The position numbers and the translations under genes were made by a program. From NCBI GenBank assembly GCA_019114885.1, contig DXEQ01000125.1:1-16020 (forward strand): a stretch of DNA of 16,020 bases. The letters are read 5' to 3'. How positions within the stretch are numbered: the first letter of the stretch is position 1; every line of letters begins with the position of its first letter. The notes under the pieces were generated by a model that was not told where the DNA came from, did not search any database, and saw nothing but the letters and a program-made list of their open reading frames with translations. The stretch comes from Candidatus Anaerobutyricum stercoripullorum. GTDB taxonomy: Bacteria; Bacillota; Clostridia; Lachnospirales; Lachnospiraceae. This document shows positions 1-5,644 of the stretch, one piece after another.

Positions 1-3
1 AAG

Positions 4-588
4 ATGGATGTTTTAAAAGCGGAGAGAAGAGATCAGAGGGAGAAGGCCAAGCGCCTCAGAAGAGAAGGATATATCACAGGTAATGTGTGCGGCAAGGAGA
101 TTGAAGGTTCTATTCCGGTGAAGATGGAGAAGAAGGCCGTCAATCACGTTTTGGGAAAGAATCGGAAGGGCGCTCAGATTGCTCTGGATATCGACGGCGA
201 AGTTCACAATGTGCTGATCAAGGATATCAGCTACAATGCTCTGGATAATATCGTGGAGGAGATTGAGTTCCAGGCTCTGGTAAAGAACCAGAAAGTACAG
301 TCTGTGGCAGAGATCGTGATCGAGAACAGAGATAAGGTTGAGGACGGCGTTGTTCAGGAGCAGCTGGAAGAGATTGAGTACAGAGCGCTGCCGGAACATC
401 TGGTTGAGAAGATCGTTCTTGACGTGGGAGATATGAAGGTGGGCGATGTCCTTAGAGTGAAAGATCTGGATATCGCTAAGAATGAAGCCGTGGACGTGAT
501 CACAGATCCAGAGGCGCAGGTTGTGATCGTAACCGCTGTGAAGGCGGCCGCTTCCAGCGAGGAAGAGACGGAGGCAGAAGCCGAGTAA
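4..588 (+). CDS. rplY: 50S ribosomal protein L25 (Ctc/TL5 family)
   Basis: This 194-residue protein reads as the long, two-domain form of bacterial L25, which binds 5S rRNA in the large ribosomal subunit. The N-terminal part (about residues 1-90, beginning MDVLKAERRD and including the RREGYITGNVCG stretch) corresponds to the 5S-binding beta-barrel. The second domain (about 95-180, with EQLEEIEYRALPEHLVEKI and the DVGDMKVGDVLRVKDL loop) is the TL5/Ctc C-terminal domain. An acidic tail rich in Glu and Ala (SEEETEAEAE) ends the chain, as is usual in the family. The start is at the very edge of the window, so its ribosome binding site cannot be seen and a slightly earlier start is possible. The next gene begins 66 bases downstream on the same strand, so the two may be cotranscribed. 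The identification rests on overall family resemblance. Confidence 0.93.
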   Translation: MDVLKAERRDQREKAKRLRREGYITGNVCGKEIEGSIPVKMEKKAVNHVLGKNRKGAQIALDIDGEVHNVLIKDISYNALDNIVEEIEFQALVKNQKVQSVAEIVIENRDKVEDGVVQEQLEEIEYRALPEHLVEKIVLDVGDMKVGDVLRVKDLDIAKNEAVDVITDPEAQVVIVTAVKAAASSEEETEAEAE

Positions 589-654
589 CGTATTTCCTCA
601 GAAAATGTATTGTGAATCCGGGACGGCGATGCATGTGGTAAGGAAGGTGATAAG

Positions 655-1713
655 ATGGCAGCAAAGAGAGATTACTATGAGGTGCTTGGTGTTGGCAGGA
701 ATGCGGACGCTGCGGAGATCAAGAGAGCATATCGTAAGTTGGCAAAGAAATATCACCCGGATACCAATCCCAATGACGCCCATGCGGAGGAACGGTTTAA
801 AGAGATTTCAGAGGCCTACGATGTGCTGAGTGATGAGGAGAAGCGGAAGATGTACGACCAGTTTGGTCATGCAGCTTTCGAGGAAGGCGGCGCCGGAGGA
901 TATGGCTACAGCCAGAACAACGGCAACGGATTCCATGAGTTTCATTTTCACACCGGCGACGGCAACGTGAATATGGATGATCTGTTCAGCGATTTGTTTG
1001 GAGGCTCTTTCAGAAAAGGAGGATTTCGGAGCACAGGCTCCGGCTTCCATGATTCCGGTTTTCACGACTCCGGTTTCCGTGGTTCCGGCTTTCATGACAA
1101 TGGTTTCGGAGGATTCGGCAGTTCCGGTTTTGGCGGAGGATTTTCCGGCAGGGGCGCAGATCTGAATGCGGAAGTGGACGTCACCTTTGACGAGGCGGCC
1201 TTCGGCGGAAAGAAGGTTATCCATCTGAAGGACAGCAGCGGGCGTGTCCAGTCCTACGAGGTCAATATTCCGGCAGGCATTGAGTCCGGAAAGAGTATCC
1301 GGCTTCGGGGTAAGGGACAGCCGGGGACCGGCGGCGGAGAGCCGGGCGATCTGATCTTGAAGGTAAATGTACAGGATAAGCCGGGATTTCGCAGAGAGGG
1401 AGCTGATGTATACAGTACCATATCCGTTCCGTTTACCACGGCGGTATTTGGCGGCGAGGTTTCCGTTCAGACTATCGATGGAAGAGTCGTATGTAAGATT
1501 CGCCCGGGTACTCAGTCCGGCACGAAGATTCGGCTTCGCGGTAAAGGTGTGACGAAGATGGGCAATCCGTCTCAGCGGGGCGATCAGTATGCGACCGTGG
1601 AGATTCAGGTGCCGACCAATCTGAGCCAGGAAGCACAGCGCAAGCTGCGGGAATTTGAGCAGGCCTGTAAAGGACAGGGGAGCAGCCGTTTCGGGAGAGG
1701 AAGCGCAGCATAA
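655..1713 (+). CDS. DnaJ-like co-chaperone, class B (no zinc finger)
   Basis: A 352-residue Hsp40. The J domain occupies residues 5-70 (YYEVLGVGRNADAAEIKRAY, with HPD at 34-36), which stimulates the ATPase of DnaK. A Gly/Phe-rich linker follows to about residue 165, and then two C-terminal client-binding beta domains (about 168-335). The CxxCxGxG zinc-finger repeats of true DnaJ are absent, so this is a CbpA/DnaJ-class-B type, and its length fits. Within the linker, bases 1036-1110 form five imperfect 15-bp repeats encoding a (G/D)-S/N-G-F-x unit. The start is supported by AGGAAGGTG at 641-649. It lies 66 bases after rplY with no clear terminator between. No dnaK or grpE is present in the window, so its DnaK partner must be encoded elsewhere. 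Confidence 0.9.
   Translation: MAAKRDYYEVLGVGRNADAAEIKRAYRKLAKKYHPDTNPNDAHAEERFKEISEAYDVLSDEEKRKMYDQFGHAAFEEGGAGGYGYSQNNGNGFHEFHFHTGDGNVNMDDLFSDLFGGSFRKGGFRSTGSGFHDSGFHDSGFRGSGFHDNGFGGFGSSGFGGGFSGRGADLNAEVDVTFDEAAFGGKKVIHLKDSSGRVQSYEVNIPAGIESGKSIRLRGKGQPGTGGGEPGDLILKVNVQDKPGFRREGADVYSTISVPFTTAVFGGEVSVQTIDGRVVCKIRPGTQSGTKIRLRGKGVTKMGNPSQRGDQYATVEIQVPTNLSQEAQRKLREFEQACKGQGSSRFGRGSAA
1036..1110 (+). repeat. Five imperfect 15-bp tandem repeats inside the DnaJ Gly/Phe linker
   Basis: The units start at 1036, 1051, 1066, 1081 and 1096. Most match a pattern of G-R-y-T-C-C-G-G-y-T-T-y-C-r-y and encode SGF flanked by H/R and D/G. Unit length is a multiple of three, so copy-number change would keep the frame. 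Confidence 0.75.
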
Positions 1714-1821
1714 AAATAATCGCTTTTCAAGCGTTCACATAGATACCTGATTCTAATAATTAATTAAAGAAGAGCTTTTTTCTGCATAGCTAAGATAGAT
1801 GGACCGTTCGTCGGGGAGGGC

Positions 1822-1855
1822 AAAAAATTGCCGCCCGGCGGGCGGCTTTTTGTTG
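1822..1855. terminator. Bidirectional intrinsic terminator between dnaJ-like gene and BMC gene
   Basis: A perfect GCCGCCC/GGGCGGC stem with a 3-nt loop (1830-1846) is followed by TTTTT on the plus strand. It is preceded by AAAAAA, which gives a U-run on the minus strand. It lies between the stop codons of two convergent genes (1713 and 1926), so it can end both transcripts. Confidence 0.88.
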
Positions 1856-1925
1856 TCTAAAAAATGTATGGCATAATTCCAGAAGCACCTGTCATGCAGG
1901 CTCCGGAACGGGAAGTGCAACAGAA

Positions 1926-2330
1926 TTATTCGCGAATATAGGCGCCCTTCTGTTCCCAGTGGCCGACCCACTTGGCCTGCCGTCCGGTACCCTGCGGCCG
2001 TTTGCCGGAAGCAATCTGCAGCGGGTCTCCCACAGTTTGCTTGTTGCGGATCAGCGTGTTGTAGACGGATTCGTCCAGGGCGGCCTTCTCCACCGTGGCG
2101 TTGATCGTGGAGAAAGAACCGGGGATATTGCCTACGGCAATGGCGGCGGCGTCCATGGCAGACTTCACCGCGGCGGCGGTACCCTCAATCTTGACCACAA
2201 TCATGCCGCTGTGTCCCGAATATTCATATCCCAGTAATTGGACCTTAGAAGACTTGACGGCGGTGTCGGCTGCCTGGATGGCAGCGGCGAGGCCGTGCGC
2301 TTCGATGAGTCCGATACATTTCTTTCCCAT
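1926..2330 (-). CDS. Isolated BMC-domain shell protein (BMC-H type with C-terminal extension)
   Basis: A 134-residue protein. Residues 4-88 form one non-permuted BMC domain: CIGLIEAHGLAAAIQAADTA, then VKSSKVQLLGYE, the pore-region loop YSGHSGMIVVKIEG, and AAAVKSAMDAAAIAVGNI. Such domains assemble as hexameric tiles of microcompartment shells. A roughly 45-residue C-terminal tail (about 90-134, basic and ending in WVGHWEQKGAYIRE) extends beyond the usual length of about 90-100 residues. The start has a ribosome binding site (CAGGAGT on the minus strand, 2336-2342), and a promoter lies at 2431-2459. No other shell, vertex, aldehyde-dehydrogenase or signature-enzyme gene is within the window, and both neighbours point away or are unrelated, so the gene is an orphan here. 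Assignment to BMC is firm; its compartment or substrate is unknown. Confidence 0.9.
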   Translation of the reverse strand: MGKKCIGLIEAHGLAAAIQAADTAVKSSKVQLLGYEYSGHSGMIVVKIEGTAAAVKSAMDAAAIAVGNIPGSFSTINATVEKAALDESVYNTLIRNKQTVGDPLQIASGKRPQGTGRQAKWVGHWEQKGAYIRE

Positions 2331-2430
2331 TCCGTACTCCTGTTATTCTTGTCGCGCTTTTTTGGATGTTGTTTCAATGTGGTGGGCGGTAAGGACATGT
2401 CGATATGTCCAAAGCCCGTCTCCTGTACTC

Positions 2431-2459
2431 ACTCTAACACCGCCCTGTCCATCCGTCAA
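2431..2459 (-). promoter_or_regulatory. Probable sigma-A promoter of the BMC gene
   Basis: On the minus strand TTGACG (2454-2459) and TAGAGT (2431-2436) are separated by 17 bp. Transcription would start near 2424 and leave a leader of about 95 nt. A 6-bp inverted repeat (GGACAT at 2393-2398, ATGTCC at 2405-2410) lies just downstream in that leader and could be an operator. Confidence 0.5.
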
Positions 2460-2619
2460 TGGAAATATTTTTGTATAGATGAGACTCTTTTGATACCCGT
2501 TCCGGCAACTGTCGGCCGGCACAAAAAACAGCGCGGGATGTCCGACATGAGAGGGTGGATTCATACATTTTCTCATCAGGCGGCGATGGAAATTTCTCGT
2601 CAAGAGACGACGGAATCGG

Positions 2620-2648
2620 TTGACAAAAGACCAGGAGCATTATATAGT
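2620..2648 (+). promoter_or_regulatory. Strong sigma-A-type promoter for the TrmB-like/lysA-like operon
   Basis: A consensus TTGACA at 2620-2625 and TATAGT at 2643-2648 are separated by 17 bp. The predicted start is near 2655, about 125 nt ahead of the TTG start at 2781. The leader contains a small stem (CTGTTTC/GGAACAG around 2737-2756) but no riboswitch that I recognise. Confidence 0.75.
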
Positions 2649-2666
2649 AGTACCGACTGGTACTAC
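2647..2666. promoter_or_regulatory. Perfect palindromic operator overlapping -10 and transcription start
   Basis: GTAGTACC and GGTACTAC form a perfect 8-bp inverted repeat around a GACT spacer, starting inside the -10 hexamer and covering the predicted start site. A dimeric repressor bound here would block transcription. The placement suggests autoregulation by the downstream TrmB-like protein. The shape (ACCGACTGGT core) also resembles TetR-family operators, so a regulator encoded elsewhere is possible. Confidence 0.6.
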
Positions 2667-2780
2667 GGATGGATTCCTGGCGGTCTCTGCCGGCGGGAAA
2701 GGCCGTTGTACTTACAGATAGGAAGTGTGTTTCTGCCTGTTTCTGACGGAACAGTGAGAAGATAAAAAGGAGGGCTCGTT

Positions 2781-3548
2781 TTGCTGGAGGACGGCAGATT
2801 TTCGGACAATATGGAGATGCTGACCTGTTTTGGGCTTACCCGGCAGGAGGCAAAGATTTACCTGCTCCTGCTGACGGAGGGGGTCCTGAGCGGATATGAG
2901 GCGGCGAAGCGAGCCGGGATTTCCCGTTCCAATGCTTACGGCGCGCTGGCGGGTCTGGTGGATAAGGGCGCGGCCTGTCTGCTGGAAGAGCAGTCGGTGC
3001 GTTATCAGGCGGTGTCGGTGAAGGAGTTCTGCGCCAATAAGATATATTTTCTGTCGGAGACGGCGCGGGTGCTGGAGCAGAGGATTCCGCGGGAGATGCA
3101 CCGGGAGGAGCATTATATCACGATCCGGGGGAGGCGCAATGTGGAGGATAAGATCCGCAACATGCTTCGGGAGACAAAGGAGAGAGTCTACCTGTTTGGT
3201 TCCTCCGGTGTGGTGGAGCAGTTCCGGGAGGAACTGTCCGCGCTGCTGGAGAGGAAGTGCAAGGTGGTTCTGCTCACCGACAGTCTGATGAATCTGCCGG
3301 GAGCGATCTGTTATCGCACGGCCCACAGCGGCGATTCCATCCGGCTGATCACGGATTCCAGCTATGCGCTGACAGGAGAACTGGGTGAGGAACAACATAC
3401 AGCCTGCCTTTATTCGGCCAACCGGAATCTGGTGCAGCTTTTGAAGGACGCCCTTGCCAATGAGATTCAGTTAAATTTGATAGAAAGGACAAGAGAAGAT
3501 GGAGAAGAAACCATTTGTGACAAAGGAACAATTAGAAGAGATCGTTAA
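2781..3548 (+). CDS. TrmB-family-like winged-helix transcriptional regulator
   Basis: A 255-residue protein. About residues 10-75 form a TrmB-type winged helix (LTCFGLTRQEAKIYLLLLTE, then the recognition segment AGISRSNAYGALAGLVDKG). Residues about 115-235 form a mixed alpha/beta regulatory domain of the kind fused to TrmB helices (NVEDKIRNMLRETKERVYLF, then LLERKCKVVLLTD). The start is a TTG, chosen because AAAAGGAGGG (2766-2775) precedes it; the nearest ATG (2811) lacks such a site and would trim 10 residues. The 3' end overlaps the next gene by 50 bases in another frame, which suggests translational coupling. The upstream palindrome suggests it controls its own operon. The effector is unknown. 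The fold assignment is good and the function inferred. Confidence 0.8.
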   Translation: MLEDGRFSDNMEMLTCFGLTRQEAKIYLLLLTEGVLSGYEAAKRAGISRSNAYGALAGLVDKGAACLLEEQSVRYQAVSVKEFCANKIYFLSETARVLEQRIPREMHREEHYITIRGRRNVEDKIRNMLRETKERVYLFGSSGVVEQFREELSALLERKCKVVLLTDSLMNLPGAICYRTAHSGDSIRLITDSSYALTGELGEEQHTACLYSANRNLVQLLKDALANEIQLNLIERTREDGEETICDKGTIRRDR

Positions 3549-4752
3549 GAAATATCCGACGCCGTTCCATCTGTATGATGAGAAGGGAATCCGGGAGACG
3601 GCCCGGAATCTGTACAAGGCATTTTCCTGGAATAAGGGATTCCGGGAGTATTTCGCGGTGAAGGCGACGCCGACGCCGGCCATCCTGAAGATTTTAAAAG
3701 AAGAGGGCTGCGGCGTGGACTGCTCTTCCCTCACAGAGCTGATGATGAGCGACCGCTGCGGCTTTGCCGACGGGGAGTCCATCATGTTTTCTTCCAATGA
3801 GACACCGGCGGAGGAGTTCGTTCTGGCAAGAAAGCTGGGAGCCATCATCAATCTGGATGATATCACTCACATCGATTTTCTGAAAGACGCCTGCGGGATT
3901 CCGGAGCGGATCTGCTGCCGGTATAATCCGGGCGGGATTTTCTCTCTGGGCACGGACATCATGGACAATCCGGGAGACGCCAAGTACGGTATGACCAAGC
4001 CGCAGATTTTTGAGGCGTTCAAGCGCCTCAAGAGAGAGGGAGTGAAGGAGTTCGGTATCCATTCTTTCCTGGCGAGCAACACGGTATCCAACGAATACTA
4101 TCCGGTGTTGGCGTCCATCCTGTTCAGCCTGGCAGTGGAGATCAAAGAGGCGCTGGATGTGAACATCACATTTATCAATCTGTCCGGAGGCATCGGAATT
4201 CCGTACACACCGGATAAGGAGCCGAACGATATCTTTGCCATCGGCGAGGGTGTGCGTCAGGCGTTTGAGGAGATTCTTGTTCCGGCGGATATGGGCGATG
4301 TGAAGATCTTCACGGAGCTTGGCCGTTACATGCTGGGACCGCACGGTCATCTGGTGGTGAAGGCCATTCATGAGAAGCATACCTACAAGGAATACATCGG
4401 TGTGGATGCCTGCGCTTGCAACCTGATGCGCCCGGCCATGTACGGCGCTTACCATCATATCACGGTCATGGGCAAGGAAAACGAACCGTGCGATCACAAG
4501 TATGATGTGGTCGGTTCTCTCTGCGAGAACAACGACAAGTTTGCCATTGACCGGATGCTGCCGAAGATTGATATGGGCGACCTGCTGGTGATTCACGATA
4601 CCGGCGCCCATGGATTTGCCATGGGATATAATTACAACGGCAAGCTGAAGAGTGCGGAGATTCTCCTGCAGGAGGATGGAAGCACCCGGATGATCCGGAG
4701 AGCGGAGACGCCGGAGGACTATTTTGTCACAGTAGAGGGATTTGATTTTTAG
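3499..4752 (+). CDS. lysA: Diaminopimelate-decarboxylase-like PLP enzyme (fold type III)
   Basis: This 417-residue alanine-racemase-fold decarboxylase most likely converts meso-diaminopimelate to lysine. Visible parts are the PLP lysine K55 in EYFAVKATPTP, H188 in IHSFLASN (the position usually HxGS), the phosphate-binding loop SGGIG (229-233), E273-LGR (family EPGR), C342 in GSLCENND, and a C-terminal GAHGFAMGYNYNG block where the family normally has GAY. The start has AAAGGA at 3484-3489 and lies inside the end of the TrmB-like gene, so the two form one operon, unlike most lysA genes. The motif differences place it in a divergent clade common in Clostridia. Carboxynorspermidine or another amino-acid decarboxylase activity cannot be excluded, so the gene symbol is provisional. 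Confidence 0.75.
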   Translation: MEKKPFVTKEQLEEIVKKYPTPFHLYDEKGIRETARNLYKAFSWNKGFREYFAVKATPTPAILKILKEEGCGVDCSSLTELMMSDRCGFADGESIMFSSNETPAEEFVLARKLGAIINLDDITHIDFLKDACGIPERICCRYNPGGIFSLGTDIMDNPGDAKYGMTKPQIFEAFKRLKREGVKEFGIHSFLASNTVSNEYYPVLASILFSLAVEIKEALDVNITFINLSGGIGIPYTPDKEPNDIFAIGEGVRQAFEEILVPADMGDVKIFTELGRYMLGPHGHLVVKAIHEKHTYKEYIGVDACACNLMRPAMYGAYHHITVMGKENEPCDHKYDVVGSLCENNDKFAIDRMLPKIDMGDLLVIHDTGAHGFAMGYNYNGKLKSAEILLQEDGSTRMIRRAETPEDYFVTVEGFDF

Positions 4753-4777
4753 ATACATTTTCTGATGAAGAAGAGAG

Positions 4778-4830
4778 GAGACTGCGTCTGCGGAGCCGGG
4801 AGAGGCTTCGCGCATGCGGTCTCTTTTTTT
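4778..4830 (+). terminator. Intrinsic terminator of the TrmB-like/lysA-like operon
   Basis: A two-part hairpin: GAGACTGCG pairs with TGCGGTCTC (two wobbles), and inside it GCGGAGCC pairs with GGCTTCGC around a GGGAGA loop. Seven Ts follow. It starts 26 bases after the lysA-like stop codon. Confidence 0.9.
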
Positions 4831-4944
4831 GCGCTGCGGGAACTTTTCCGGGAGATTCATCCAATCGGAGATCCATTTTGCCCAATGCAAAATGTACAAA
4901 AATTTTTATAATTTTTTTTGCTAAATGTACAAAGTGGATGCGGT

Positions 4945-4962
4945 TTGTTAAGATGGTGACAA
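4945..4962. promoter_or_regulatory. Candidate Rex (NADH/NAD+ sensing repressor) operator
   Basis: TTGTTAA-GATG-GTGACAA matches the known clostridial Rex consensus TTGTTAA-N4-TTAACAA at 12 of 14 fixed positions. It ends 7 bp before the -35 hexamer of the hydrogenase promoter. Hydrogenase genes are established Rex targets in Clostridia. A second, poorer match overlaps the -35 at 4967-4984. The role here is inferred from motif and position. Confidence 0.6.
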
Positions 4963-4969
4963 TATTTTG

Positions 4970-4998
4970 TTGTAATTTGCACAGTTCTTTATTATAAT
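4970..4998 (+). promoter_or_regulatory. Sigma-A promoter of hydCBA
   Basis: TTGTAA (4970-4975) and a consensus TATAAT (4993-4998) are separated by 17 bp. Transcription should start near 5005. A T/A-rich stretch at 4895-4920 could act as an upstream element. Confidence 0.7.
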
Positions 4999-5121
4999 GA
5001 AAAAGTATTGTAACGGAGTTTTATAACCATTTTTGTACCGTGTGCCAGCGGTACTTTCGAAACGTGAGAAACTATGACAAAGGAATGTATGCAGTATGCA
5101 CACACAGTAAAGGAGGGTTTT

Positions 5122-5598
5122 ATGCTGGAGCAGAGTTATTATGACAAGACGGATGAGATCATCGCGGCCCATGGTGCGAGGGAAGCGTCTCTGATTCCGA
5201 TCATTCAGGATATTCAGAGTGAGTACCGGTATCTTCCGCCGGAGCTTCTGTCCTATGTGGCCGGGAAGATCGGGATTACCGACGCCAAGGCTTACAGCGT
5301 GGCGACGTTTTATGAGAATTTTTCTTTTGAGCCGAAGGGAAAATACGTGATCAAGGTCTGTGACGGAACAGCCTGTCATGTGCGTAAGTCGCCGGCGATT
5401 CTGGAGAGATTGTACATGGAGCTTGGCCTGTCAAAGGAGAAGGTGACCACGGACGACATGCTCTTTACCATCGAGACGGTGTCCTGCCTGGGCGCCTGCG
5501 GTCTGGCGCCGGTGTTGACAGTGAACGATAAGGTGTATCCGGCCATGACGCCGGACGCGGCGGCCGATCTGATCGAGGAACTGCGTTCGGAAGGTTGA
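5122..5598 (+). CDS. hydC: NuoE-like [2Fe-2S] subunit of bifurcating hydrogenase (HydC)
   Basis: A 158-residue thioredoxin-like [2Fe-2S] protein of the NuoE/HydC family. The cluster ligands are C80 and C85 (CDGTAC) and C122 and C126 (CLGAC), with the family's C-x4-C and C-x3-C spacing. The N-terminal helical part (LIPIIQDIQSEYRYLPPELL, then KAYSVATFYENFSF) is typical. I place the start at 5122 because AAAGGAGGG (5109-5117) sits just ahead; the frame is open to an ATG at 5074, which would add 16 residues without support. It is the first gene of a three-gene operon, 46 bases ahead of hydB. The protein should be a cytoplasmic electron-transfer subunit, and the Rex-like operator suggests induction when NADH accumulates. 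Confidence 0.9.
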   Translation: MLEQSYYDKTDEIIAAHGAREASLIPIIQDIQSEYRYLPPELLSYVAGKIGITDAKAYSVATFYENFSFEPKGKYVIKVCDGTACHVRKSPAILERLYMELGLSKEKVTTDDMLFTIETVSCLGACGLAPVLTVNDKVYPAMTPDAAADLIEELRSEG

Positions 5599-5644
5599 TG
5601 ACAGAGCAGGAAATGTATGAGTGAGAATATAAAGGAGATGAAAA

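Larger units (their letters stand above)
4831..5121 (+). promoter_or_regulatory. Regulatory region of the hydrogenase operon
   Basis: No protein gene is evident here. The 5' half is AT-rich and contains an inverted repeat ATTTTGC-CCAAT-GCAAAAT (4875-4893) and two copies of AAATGTACAAA (4890-4900 and 4923-4933), 33 bp apart. The 3' half holds the Rex-like site and promoter listed separately, then a leader of about 115 nt to the hydC start. An ATG at 5074 in frame with hydC lacks a good ribosome binding site. Confidence 0.6.

Noticed and set aside
655..1713. Canonical dnaJ
   Set aside because: No CxxCxGxG zinc-finger repeats are present, and no dnaK or grpE is adjacent, so a class-B DnaJ-like protein is the better call.
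2238..2765. 175-residue plus-strand frame upstream of the TrmB-like gene
   Set aside because: It overlaps the BMC gene in antisense and contains both promoters and the palindrome; it has no credible ribosome binding site.
3694..4899. 401-residue open frame on the minus strand
   Set aside because: It is antisense to the lysA-like gene and runs through a strong terminator; composition is His/Arg/Leu-rich as in shadow frames.
5074..5121. Upstream ATG as the hydC start
   Set aside because: It lacks a ribosome binding site, while AAAGGAGGG sits just ahead of the ATG at 5122, where the family similarity begins.
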